Source: JAGQYH01 sp041393015 (GTDB lineage Bacteria > Bacteroidota > Bacteroidia > Chitinophagales > JADIYW01). From it: a DNA stretch of 12,978 nucleotides. The position numbers and the translations under genes were made by a program. The stretch is from assembly GCA_041393015.1 (NCBI GenBank), contig JAWKKV010000019.1:1-12978 (forward strand), written 5' to 3'. Position 1 is the stretch's first letter, and each line of letters begins with the position of its first letter. The notes under the pieces are model-generated. The model saw only the letters and a program-made list of their open reading frames with translations. It searched no databases and was not told the DNA's origin. Below, in pieces: positions 1 through 6,609 of the stretch.

Positions 1-28
1 AAAGACACCCGTAACTGAAAGATATTGA

Positions 29-2047
29 ATGAAAAAAATAGACCTTCATACACATACAATTTCGACAATAAGCGACTATCCTTTTGACTTTGACCTTTCA
101 AAAGTTAAAGAGTATGTTGACAAGTTGAAAATAGATGCTCTAGCAATTACGAACCACAATGTTTTTGACTTAGCACAATATTTACAGATTAAAAACAGCC
201 TGACAATAACTGTTTTTCCAGGCATTGAAGTCGACTTAGAAGGCGGTCATCTTTTGGTAATAACTGATTCAGACGAATTTGAAATCTCAAACTTTGACGA
301 AAAGTGTAAACAAGTTTCTGCCTTAATTAAAACAAATACGGACACGCTTACAATTGCTCAATTCAAAAACATTTTTACAGAGCTTCACAAATACATTCTA
401 ATACCGCATTTCGACAAAAGTCCAGAAATAAAGAAAGCAACAATATTAGATTTACAACCTCATATTACTTCAGGCGAAGTAGCCAGTATCCCAAAATTCA
501 AACGAATGATGAAAGAACAGAACGGGCTAACGCCCGTCCTGTTTAGCGATATGCGTTTTAGTAGAAGTTTAGTTGACTTCTCGACAAGACACACATTTGT
601 TGACCTTAAAGAAATTTCGATAGCAGGAATTAAATCGTGTTTTGCTGATAAATCAAAAATCTCACTAACAAAAGAAAGTGGTAATGACTTTTTTCAAGCT
701 ACCGATGATGGTTTAGAATTATCAACTGGCTTAAATATTATTTTGGGCGGTCGTTCTTCAGGTAAAACAGTTACACTTGATAAAATAGCTGCATCATCGG
801 GAAGTGCTAAATACATCAGACAATTCTCGCTTCTTCAAAATGATGAAGAGACTTTTAATAAGACAAACGACAATAGACTAAGCATTGTGTATAACAATTA
901 TTTAACTGAATTTAAATCAGTAGTTGAAGATGTTATTCAAGTTGACCTTAAACAAAACCTGATAAGTATAGAAAGTTATTTAGAATCACTTAAAAAATTT
1001 GCAACAGAAAGCGAGAAGAAAGACTTGTATTCGAAATGTTTATTATTCAGTGAAGAATTATTTACATTAGAAGATTTCAAAAATCTTGACAAGCTTATTG
1101 AATCTGTAACAACACTAATTGAAAACAATGAGTATCAAGACATAATTACCAAATACATCTCGCAGGAAAATCTGATAGGGCTATTAAAAGAGCTAATCCA
1201 AAAAGCGATAGTATCAAAAGTTGATAGTGAACAAAAGAAATGGTTGAATTCTATCATTAACGATGTTCAACGTGAGTTGAGAGTTAAAACTACTAGCACT
1301 TTTATTGAAAATGTGGATTTTTATAAAATCGCAACTGATGAAATGAAAGTGGCAAAATACAATCAAGTTGTTTCAGAGCTTAAAAAACCAAGAAATATAC
1401 ACCGAGAAGAATTAGGTAAATTTTCAATTATTACAACTGCTAAGCCAATTGAAAGTGCTTCAGACTTACAAAAAATTGGGCGAGACAAAAAAACATATAG
1501 CACAGCACTTAGTAAGTATAATGAACCATATTCCTATTGTCAAAAACTAAGGGAAACAGGTGTTGAAGATGCAAATCTCTATAAGTTCTTCGTAAAAATT
1601 GAATCCGTTACACTAAACAAAGACGGATTTAAAGTGTCAGGTGGTGAGCGTTCTGAATTCAACTTAATTCACGAAATAAAAGACGCTACCAAATATGATG
1701 TTGCTAATTGATGAACACTGAATCTTCTTTTGACAATTTATTTCCTATGAAAGGAAATAAATACCCTAATTAAGGATATGGCACAACTAATGCCAGTTGT
1801 GGTAGTTACTCATAATAGCACTGTTGGTGCATCAATAAAACCAAATTTTGTTGCTATCACTCATAAAAACCTTGAAGATGGAGAATTTGTCTATCGCATA
1901 TTTACCGGTTATCCATCGGATAAAGAATTGACTTGTTCTGACGGAACAAAAATTAAAAATTATGAAGCAATTCTTAACTGTTTAGAAGCAGGCGAAGATG
2001 CTTACACTGAACGAAAAACTCAAACTTATGAAATACTTAAAGATTGA
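29..2047 (+). pseudogene. PHP-domain / P-loop ATPase (TrlF-like), interrupted by three indels
   Basis: One gene of about 672 codons, read in two pieces of the same frame (29-1711 and 1778-2047). Residues 1 to about 180 resemble a PHP metal-phosphoesterase: HTH at H7 and H9, TNHN at 41-44, GIE ending at E67, H127, and SD at 173-174. An SMC/ABC-like ATPase follows, with Walker A GGRSSGKT at 240-247, a helical middle and signature SGGE at 537-540. Walker B (LLIDE, 1701-1715) lies in another frame, then ESSFDNLF (1720-1743) in a third. The original frame resumes at 1754 as EINTLIKDMAQ and runs through VVVVTHNS to the end. Stops at 1709, 1712 and 1748 block read-through. The PHP-plus-ATPase layout matches proteins annotated as TrlF-family AAA-like ATPases, often found in accessory or defence-type loci; this link is from memory. 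Its role here is unproven. The gene is either a recent pseudogene or carries sequence errors. Confidence 0.8.
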
Positions 2048-2327
2048 AAATAATAAAGGTTTATACCGACTTGATACAAGCCAAGATATTTGGACTGACA
2101 TTGACCAAATCAACAAAGAGCATTTATTGGATTTGCTAAAATTTGCATCAACAGGTGAATTTGAAATGGACGAGTATAAGGATGAACTGCTTCAAAATCC
2201 TGCCCATAATATCATTTATAAAAACATCCATGGCAAGTTCAGTGACTTTTTGAAAAACAAGACAAGGTTTCAGGATAGTGCTGAATCAACTTATAAACAG
2301 GCGATTGAAAAATACCGATTAAAATGA
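2028..2327 (+). CDS. Small unknown protein overlapping the PHP-ATPase gene
   Basis: A 99-residue protein starting MKYLKIENNKG. An upstream in-frame ATG at 1998 would add ten residues inside the ATPase 3' end. I prefer 2028 because it gives a 20-base overlap typical of translational coupling and a natural-looking N-terminus. The protein is soluble, charged and mostly helical, with no signal peptide or membrane segment. A central acidic stretch (STGEFEMDEYKDELL) is followed by NPAHNIIYKNI and a lysine-rich helix. I do not recognise a named domain. The overlap suggests it is co-translated with the PHP-ATPase and works with it, perhaps as an accessory or regulatory subunit; that is inference. It is intact although its partner is broken. 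Confidence 0.7.
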   Translation: MKYLKIENNKGLYRLDTSQDIWTDIDQINKEHLLDLLKFASTGEFEMDEYKDELLQNPAHNIIYKNIHGKFSDFLKNKTRFQDSAESTYKQAIEKYRLK

Positions 2328-2354
2328 CAGACAAGAAAGCCGAACGCACAACAT

Positions 2355-2464
2355 CGTATATAAAACATTTGGCAGTCAGTGCGTTATTGAACATTTCAGC
2401 CAGTATCAAAGTTTGTTGTAACTTGACAGGGAAGTGCTTCGAAATGCCAAACGTTTCATATACG
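2355..2464 (+). repeat. Imperfect inverted repeat (foldback), 20-bp arms, attC-like in size
   Basis: The arm at 2355-2374 (CGTATATAAAACATTTGGCA) and the arm at 2445-2464 (TGCCAAACGTTTCATATACG) pair at 18 of 20 positions across a 70-base centre. Both mismatches are A-C in the top strand and G-T wobble in the bottom strand, so the bottom strand folds better. It fills most of the 170-base gap between the small unknown gene and the membrane protein gene. An AAC (2349-2352) lies just outside the left arm and a GTT (2470-2472) just outside the right arm. The size, strand bias and position after a gene recall integron attC sites, but the flanking boxes do not match the classic GTTRRRY/RYYYAAC consensus. 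A MITE remnant is the alternative. Confidence 0.6.
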
Positions 2465-2469
2465 TAACC

Positions 2470-3435
2470 GTTCTCGCCAATTAAGAAAAAACAAAAAATG
2501 ACAAAAGAAATAATCTGGAATTCAAGTCTTTTAATTTCTGGGATTTTTTTAGTCCTTGCATTCACAATAAATATGACAAATTCGGCAATAATTCCAGGTT
2601 GGCATTCAATTTCCTTATTTCCACCATTTGGATTTTGGAATAAAATCAAGTTAGGATTAATTGTCGGGGTAATTTTGATAATCTTCCGATACATAAATTT
2701 AGGAATTTTATCAATCACAAATAAAGATTTGAGACTACTTGTATTGTTGATCGGGTATTCAATTCCAATATTGATTGTATTAATTGGATTACACTTTTCG
2801 GTAGATAACACGCTGAATAATTTTTACGAACAGATGTTTCCAATTCAGCCAATTAAAAAGGAAATTAGTGAATTGAGAAAAGCCGGATTGTTTAAATCCT
2901 ATTCAGATAAATCTGACGAATTTGTAACAGAATTGGCGATTGGAAGAGCAATTTCAAAACAAGACGGTTGGGCTAATTCTGGACAATACTGGAATACTGA
3001 AACTAATCAAGTTGATAAATTGGAAATTTTGCGATTAGACAGCGAAAAAGTTTGGCAAGAAGAAGATACCGAATTTATTGTTGAAGGAAATAGAGCGTAT
3101 GAAGATGTAATCGCAGAGTTAGGAAAAATCTCGGAAGGGAATTTCAATCCAACAGAAATAAAAGAAGATTGGGAATCAAGAGATAAAATTAAAGTCACGT
3201 TCAAAGACAGAGAAAAGGAACATATCATTTATCCGAAAGTATTTAATGACTGGGCAGATATGGATGGAGTGATAAAATATGTGAATAGCGAAATTTTAGA
3301 TACTGTCGATTATCAATTTTACTACGGAAAAGGTGGTGATATTTTAGTGATTGGGTTGACTGAAAATGAAAGAGAAAAATTGAGTAAGTTTACTGGAATT
3401 GAATTCGAAGAAATAAAATAAAAACTGGCGAGAAC
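2470..3435 (+). repeat. Exact 10-bp inverted repeats bracketing one gene (cassette-like)
   Basis: GTTCTCGCCA at 2470-2479 and its exact reverse complement TGGCGAGAAC at 3426-3435 flank the 307-residue membrane protein gene. The left copy ends 18 bases before the ATG and the right copy begins 4 bases after the stop. The fit to the gene boundaries is what makes this notable. It suggests that a single-gene unit was inserted or exchanged here. No recombinase gene lies inside it. Confidence 0.55.
2498..3421 (+). CDS. Unknown inner-membrane protein, three helices plus soluble C-terminal domain
   Basis: A 307-residue protein. Hydrophobic segments lie at about residues 9-25, 51-66 and 79-100, with a Pro/Trp-rich loop (PGWHSISLFPPFGFW, 33-47) between the first two. 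Residues from about 103 to 307 form a charged soluble domain rich in Glu, Lys and Trp, including DGWANSGQYWN near 155-165. With an odd number of helices, the two ends should sit on opposite sides of the membrane. The start is the first ATG after an A-rich leader (AAGAAAAAACAAAAA), as usual in this phylum. I do not recognise a family. It follows a foldback and lies between 10-bp inverted repeats, so it looks like a cassette-borne gene rather than part of a housekeeping operon. Expression may depend on a promoter in the 170-base gap, but none is clear. Confidence 0.75.
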   Translation: MTKEIIWNSSLLISGIFLVLAFTINMTNSAIIPGWHSISLFPPFGFWNKIKLGLIVGVILIIFRYINLGILSITNKDLRLLVLLIGYSIPILIVLIGLHFSVDNTLNNFYEQMFPIQPIKKEISELRKAGLFKSYSDKSDEFVTELAIGRAISKQDGWANSGQYWNTETNQVDKLEILRLDSEKVWQEEDTEFIVEGNRAYEDVIAELGKISEGNFNPTEIKEDWESRDKIKVTFKDREKEHIIYPKVFNDWADMDGVIKYVNSEILDTVDYQFYYGKGGDILVIGLTENEREKLSKFTGIEFEEIK

Positions 3436-3762
3436 AATGGCTCCTATGTAAAGCAGTAATTTAATTCAGCGTGCTTTCTAAAAATAATATTTTCATTTAA
3501 AATTTACCCGCTAGCCACTAGTCTTCCTTTTCTGGCTGTCGCGAGTGTTAAGGGAGTTATTTTTGTCGTAGACAAATAATTACACGAACGTCACTCGTGG
3601 TAATTAAGCAAACATCTCACAATTAATCTATGCCAGAGGCAAATTTTAATTCTCACTCGCAAGATGCGAGCGAGTGATTAGTGTTTCGATTGGTGAACCA
3701 CAAATTTGTGCAGCAAATTTCATTTGCGTTTGAATTTGAGTTTGAGTTTGAGTTTGAGTTTT
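3422..3762. other. Gene-free stretch with several hairpins
   Basis: No convincing coding region. It begins with the right arm of the 10-bp inverted repeat and then holds stem-loops. One is TTTGTC-GTA-GACAAA (3562-3576). Another pairs AATTACACGA (3578-3587) with TCGTGGTAATT (3595-3605), with one bulged base. A third pairs TCACTCGC (3653-3660) with GCGAGTGA (3670-3677). A fourth pairs AAATTTG (3702-3708) with CAAATTT (3714-3720). The motif CACTCG or its complement appears four times (near 3543, 3592, 3654 and 3671). It ends in a hexamer repeat. It could be a degraded mobile-element end or the boundary between accessory and core DNA. Confidence 0.5.
3723..3758 (-). repeat. Tandem hexamer (CTCAAA on - strand) after a stop codon
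   Basis: On the + strand the units are TTTGCG, TTTGAA and then four perfect TTTGAG. On the - strand they begin four bases after the TGA of the small acidic gene, reading CTCAAA four times, then TTCAAA and CGCAAA. It may be prone to copy-number change. It is not a classic terminator because it has no GC stem. Confidence 0.85.
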
Positions 3763-4017
3763 TCACTCCTCTTCCTCGGGCATCAATTCATCCAATTCAT
3801 CAATAATATCTAATACCCAATTAATTACTTTCGGACTTAAATATTTAGAGATACCTGCTTTTTTACTAGCACTTTTAAGCACATTAATTTTCTTGTAATG
3901 GAAATCGTGAGCAGTAGCTACTTCAATGTATTCGTCCCATTCATTGTGGGTAATCATATCAAATTGAGATCGCATAATGTCTAGATCGTAAGGGTCGTTG
4001 ATGTCGTATTTTGGCAT
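3763..4017 (-). CDS. Small acidic unknown protein
   Basis: An 84-residue protein starting MPKYDINDPYDLDIM and ending in an acidic tail (DELDELMPEEEE). There is no signal peptide, membrane helix or cysteine. It is predicted soluble and helical, with a short basic patch (HYKKINVLKSASKKAG) between acidic parts. I recognise no domain. It stands alone: 381 bases separate it from the upstream yciO-like gene and the next genes to the left are on the other strand. No clear Bacteroidota promoter was found upstream. A hexamer tandem repeat follows its stop. Support for it being real is moderate: one ATG-started frame with protein-like composition in otherwise stop-rich DNA. Confidence 0.6.
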   Translation of the reverse strand: MPKYDINDPYDLDIMRSQFDMITHNEWDEYIEVATAHDFHYKKINVLKSASKKAGISKYLSPKVINWVLDIIDELDELMPEEEE

Positions 4018-4061
4018 AGCGCTAAGGTAATGTTTTATAAATGGTTGTTATTGAAAAAAAC

Positions 4062-4287
4062 AGACACAAATTTCACAAATTCTCACAGATATCATTTTTG
4101 ATTTGAAGTGCTAATTTTTTCTTTATTTATAAATTTCACTGATTAATTTGCCGCTAAAGCGGCAAAAATCCAAGAAATTAGTCCATAATAATAATTACCA
4201 TAATTTACCATTGTAATGACTTTGATACTTAAGTAATAAGCTATCTAAACTAGCTTAATAAATTTTAAATCTGTGGAAATCTGTGTC
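4062..4287. repeat. Imperfect inverted repeat pair, MITE-like outline
   Basis: On the - strand 4080-4062 reads ATTTGTGAAATTTGTGTCT; on the + strand 4269-4287 reads ATCTGTGGAAATCTGTGTC. They align with one gap and two substitutions (about 17 of 20). Each arm is itself a near tandem copy of WTCTGTG/WTTTGTG. The 226-base span has no coding capacity and a perfect 8-bp palindrome near its centre. Similar 'AATCTGTGGAAATCTGTG' tracts are common between genes in Bacteroidota as I remember, so this may be a dispersed repeat rather than a mobile unit. Confidence 0.5.
4147..4166. repeat. Perfect 8-bp palindrome, TAAA loop
   Basis: TTTGCCGC pairs with GCGGCAAA across a TAAA loop. It is the strongest GC-rich hairpin in this AT-rich spacer. 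It is REP-like or could end transcription; on the - strand the stem is not followed by a clear U-run, so terminator function is uncertain. Confidence 0.6.
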
Positions 4288-4339
4288 AAAAAAGTCTTCT
4301 TAACCATTATAGATTGAATCTGAGCTTGTATAACATTTA

Positions 4340-4359
4340 AAATTTGCGCCAGCAAATTT
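4340..4359. repeat. Perfect 8-bp palindrome, GCCA loop
   Basis: AAATTTGC pairs with GCAAATTT. It lies just downstream of the yciO-like gene and abuts its heptamer array. It is very similar to the hairpin at 3702-3720 (AAATTTG/CAAATTT), so the two may belong to one small dispersed palindrome family. Confidence 0.6.
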
Positions 4360-4398
4360 ACTTGAATATTGAGACTTGAATATTGTTTATTGAGACTT
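4357..4398 (-). repeat. Heptamer tandem array directly after the yciO-like stop codon
   Basis: Reading the - strand from the base after TAA: AAGTCTC, AATAAAC, AATATTC, AAGTCTC, AATATTC, AAGTAAA. This is six units of exactly 7 nt with two unit types repeated exactly. It resembles the array after sucC. Confidence 0.7.
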
Positions 4399-5010
4399 TT
4401 ACAACTCCCCTTTCCCTTCTCTTAAGATTTCCGGTTCATCTCCGGTACAATCCACTACGGTTGACGGTTCAATACCGCCCATGCCACCATCCACTACCAT
4501 ATCTACCAAATCTCCTAACTCTTCGTGGATCAATTCAGGATCGGTGATATAATCTAAAACCGTATCTCTATGGTGCACTGAAGTAGACACAATTGGGTTG
4601 CCCAATTCCTTTACAATCGCTCTAGCAATATTATTATCCGGCACACGAATACCAATCGTTTTTCTGTTATTGATAAAAAAGTTAGGAATTTCTCTACTCG
4701 CATCCAATACAAAAGTAAATGGACCGGGAAGTGCTCTACGCATTAATTTATAAGTAGACGTATTTAGCTGCTTAGCATAAGTAGAAATATCACTCAAATC
4801 GTAACAAATGATAGAAAAATTAGCCTTGTTTTTGGGCTTTAAGCCTTTGTATTGGTACAAGCGTTCCATGGCTTGCTTGTTAAAAATATCACAGCCTAAA
4901 CCATAAACAGTATCTGTTGGATAAACGACCAAACCTCCAGATCGTAAGCAGTCAACTACTTGTTTGATCTGTCGCTCATTAGGATTTTCTTCGTACATCT
5001 TAACCAGCAT
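4399..5010 (-). CDS. YciO/TsaC/Sua5-family protein (threonylcarbamoyl-AMP synthase fold)
   Basis: A 203-residue protein of the YrdC/Sua5 fold. The family includes TsaC, which makes threonylcarbamoyl-AMP from threonine, bicarbonate and ATP for the t6A37 modification of tRNA. The N-terminal motif PTDTVYGLGCD is at residues 31-41. The rest follows E. coli YciO closely from memory: IICYDLSDISTYA, RKTIGIRVPDNNIA, STS, the VDMVVDGGMGG region and a final EILREGKGE. Length also fits YciO (about 206) rather than two-domain Sua5. Many genomes call this gene L-threonylcarbamoyladenylate synthase; YciO proteins may be weak or differ in role, so the substrate is uncertain. Start: a GTG at 5016 is in frame, but ATG 5010 matches the family N-terminus better. 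It lies 65 bases downstream of sucC on the same strand and may be co-transcribed. Confidence 0.88.
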   Translation of the reverse strand: MLVKMYEENPNERQIKQVVDCLRSGGLVVYPTDTVYGLGCDIFNKQAMERLYQYKGLKPKNKANFSIICYDLSDISTYAKQLNTSTYKLMRRALPGPFTFVLDASREIPNFFINNRKTIGIRVPDNNIARAIVKELGNPIVSTSVHHRDTVLDYITDPELIHEELGDLVDMVVDGGMGGIEPSTVVDCTGDEPEILREGKGEL

Positions 5011-5036
5011 AGACACAATTTTTAATAAACAATCTA

Positions 5037-5078
5037 ATTACTCGATACTAGCTACTTAATACTTGATACTAAATACTA
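5037..5078 (-). repeat. Heptamer tandem array at the sucC stop codon
   Basis: Beginning with the TAG stop itself, the - strand reads TAGTATT, TAGTATC, AAGTATT, AAGTAGC, TAGTATC, GAGTAAT. That is six 7-nt units sharing AGTA at a fixed phase, so the first unit supplies the stop codon of sucC. The consensus is (A/T)AGTAT(C/T). Confidence 0.75.
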
Positions 5079-6266
5079 ATTAACGTGCTGCTGAACTAAC
5101 TCCGCTGCTTCTTTCAACAAGGTAGCAGAATATACTTTTAAGCCCGATTCATCAATAATTTTCTTAGCAATATCAGCATTGGTTCCTTGTAATCTAACAA
5201 TAATTGGTACCGGAATATCGCCAATGTTTTTATAGGCTTCAACAATTCCGTTAGCCACTCTATCGCATCTTACAATACCACCAAATATATTCACCAAAAT
5301 AGCTTTCACTTTAGGATCTTTTAAGATGATTTTAAAAGCCGCTTCTACTCTTTGAGCATCTGCTGTTCCTCCTACATCTAAAAAGTTGGCTGGCTCACCA
5401 CCTGATAATTTAATCATATCCATTGTAGCCATTGCTAAACCTGCACCATTCACCATACAACCTACGTTACCATCTAAACTAACGAAGTTAAGATTGTGCT
5501 GTCCTGCTTCTACTTCTGCAGGATCTTCTTCTTTTAAATCTCGCATTGCTGCCAAATCCTTATGTCTGTATAAAGCATTCTCATCTAAAGTTACTTTACA
5601 ATCTACCGCAATAATTTGATTATCAGATGTTTTTAACACCGGATTAATTTCAAAAAGTGCAGAATCAGATCCAACAAATGCTTTGTATAAACTAGCAACA
5701 AATTTTGTCATTTCTTTAAAGGCATTGCCTTCTAAACCTAAATTAAAGGCAATTCTTCTAGTTTGAAATCCTTGTAATCCCGCTAAAGGATCTATATATT
5801 CTTTATGAATCAAATGAGGCGTTTCTTCTGCAACAGTTTCAATATCCATTCCACCTTCCGTAGAATACATAATTACATTTCTCTCGGTAGCTCTATCTAC
5901 TAAAACACTCATGTAAAATTCTTTCGGCTCACTTTCTCCCGGATAATAAACATCTTGAGCAATTAAAATCTTATGAACCTTTTTCCCTTCAGCACTTGTT
6001 TGAGGTGTAATTAACTGCATACCAAGAATTTGACCTGCTTTTTCTTTTAAGTCATCCATAGATTTGGCCAACTTCACTCCGCCACCTTTTCCTCGACCAC
6101 CTGCATGAATTTGAGCTTTAACTACCCACCATTCGGTTCCTGTTTCAGCATTAAGTTCTTTTGCCGCTTGCACAGCTTCTTCAACTGTTTCTGCCGGTTT
6201 TCCTTCTTGTATTTTTACGCCGTATCCTTTTAATAAGGCTTTTCCTTGATATTCGTGAAGATTCAT
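5076..6266 (-). CDS. sucC: Succinyl-CoA ligase (ADP-forming) subunit beta
   Basis: A 396-residue cytoplasmic protein, close to the usual 386-400. With SucD it converts succinyl-CoA, ADP (or GDP) and phosphate to succinate, CoA and ATP in the TCA cycle. It starts MNLHEYQGKALL, the family N-terminus. The ATP-grasp region holds KAQIHAGGRGKGGGVK at about 50-65, then STEGGMDIE, AEETPHLIHK, EINPV and NALYRHKDLA. The C-terminal ligase part holds DGNVGCMVNGAGLAMATMD, GGEPANFLDVGG, then VNIFGGIVRCD, the phosphohistidine-facing loop. All key motifs are present. The residues before the ATP-grasp loop (ETGTEWWVVKAQ) are longer than in E. coli. sucD is not next to it, so it must lie elsewhere, as is frequent in this phylum. 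A good Bacteroidota promoter sits just upstream. The yciO-like gene follows on the same strand. Confidence 0.97.
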   Translation of the reverse strand: MNLHEYQGKALLKGYGVKIQEGKPAETVEEAVQAAKELNAETGTEWWVVKAQIHAGGRGKGGGVKLAKSMDDLKEKAGQILGMQLITPQTSAEGKKVHKILIAQDVYYPGESEPKEFYMSVLVDRATERNVIMYSTEGGMDIETVAEETPHLIHKEYIDPLAGLQGFQTRRIAFNLGLEGNAFKEMTKFVASLYKAFVGSDSALFEINPVLKTSDNQIIAVDCKVTLDENALYRHKDLAAMRDLKEEDPAEVEAGQHNLNFVSLDGNVGCMVNGAGLAMATMDMIKLSGGEPANFLDVGGTADAQRVEAAFKIILKDPKVKAILVNIFGGIVRCDRVANGIVEAYKNIGDIPVPIIVRLQGTNADIAKKIIDESGLKVYSATLLKEAAELVQQHVN

Positions 6267-6285
6267 AGTTTATATTTAATATTGG

Positions 6286-6316
6286 CAAAAGTAAATTTTA
6301 TAAGCCTAACATCAAA
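6286..6316 (-). promoter_or_regulatory. Bacteroidota-type promoter for sucC
   Basis: On the - strand TTTG (6316-6313) is followed after exactly 19 bases by TACTTTTG (6293-6286). This fits the Bacteroidota sigma pattern TTTG-N19-TAnnTTTG fully. It lies 19 bases before the sucC ATG (6266), giving a short leader with no Shine-Dalgarno. Confidence 0.7.
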
Positions 6317-6558
6317 GGCAAAATGAGAATAGTTGTTGAGGAAATAGATTTAAATATGGGTTTTACTTTATATCCTGAATATATTCATGCTTTCTATCAA
6401 TAAGATATAATTTTATATCCACAGTCAAATATTATAATACTTCAACATTATCGCATTAAATTGGTTTAGTATTCTAGCATTAATTCAAAAAAACTATCAC
6501 AGAAATGTCATTTTAATTACTAATACACACTAACTGAATAAGTTTGAATCATTTTTGA

Positions 6559-6589
6559 ATTGAAATCCATCAAAAAAACATTATTATTG
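6559..6589 (+). promoter_or_regulatory. Possible promoter for the 6610-9037 gene run
   Basis: ATTG (6559-6562), a 19-base spacer, then TATTATTG (6582-6589), a seven-of-eight match to TAnnTTTG. It ends 20 bases before the ATG, nearly the same geometry as the sucC promoter. A second -7-like box, TAAGTTTG (6539-6546), lacks a partner upstream. Confidence 0.4.
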
Positions 6590-6609
6590 TAGCCAAAATT
6601 AATATCCAA

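Larger units (their letters stand above)
4018..4398. other. 381-base intergenic region of repeats and palindromes
   Basis: No gene seen. It contains an imperfect inverted-repeat pair about 190 bases apart, two strong short palindromes (4147-4166 and 4340-4359) and a heptamer array next to the yciO-like stop. The centre is very AT-rich. These parts are listed separately. Confidence 0.6.
6267..6609. other. Divergent intergenic region, sucC / four-gene cluster
   Basis: A 343-base spacer between divergent genes. It holds the sucC promoter on the left and a weaker + promoter on the right. In the middle is an AT palindrome, GATATAA-TT-TTATATC (6404-6419). TTTATATCC occurs twice nearby (about 6367 and 6412), which could be an operator or chance in AT-rich DNA. 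A 26-codon frame at 6323-6403 overlaps the sucC promoter side and is judged spurious. Confidence 0.5.

Noticed and set aside
1700..1756. Programmed frameshifting in the PHP-ATPase
   Set aside because: Three separate shifts would be needed within 54 bases, with no slippery heptamer or downstream structure seen.
1998..2027. ATG at 1998 as start of the small partner gene
   Set aside because: It adds ten residues lying fully inside the ATPase reading frame; ATG 2028 gives a natural N-terminus and a short coupling overlap.
2239..2811. 190-codon frame on the - strand
   Set aside because: It is antisense to the end of the small partner gene, the foldback and the membrane protein start. Composition is non-protein-like and it crosses two better + strand genes.
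3007..3228. 73-codon - strand frame
   Set aside because: Shadow inside the 307-residue membrane protein gene; Ser-rich composition typical of an antisense frame.
4147..4166. Intrinsic terminator for the yciO-like gene
   Set aside because: Good stem, but more than 230 bases downstream and without a clear U-run on the - strand; kept as a palindrome only.
5011..5016. GTG start at 5016 for the yciO-like gene
   Set aside because: ATG at 5010 aligns better with the family N-terminus and no signal favours the GTG.
5386..5619. 77-codon + strand frame
   Set aside because: Lies wholly antisense to conserved sucC motifs.
6323..6403. 26-codon frame in the sucC upstream spacer
   Set aside because: Very short, no leader signal, next to the sucC promoter on the opposite strand.
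6539..6546. TAAGTTTG as the promoter -7 box for the 6610 gene run
   Set aside because: Perfect -7 match, but no TTG-type box 17-23 bases upstream; the pair at 6559-6589 fits spacing and leader length better.
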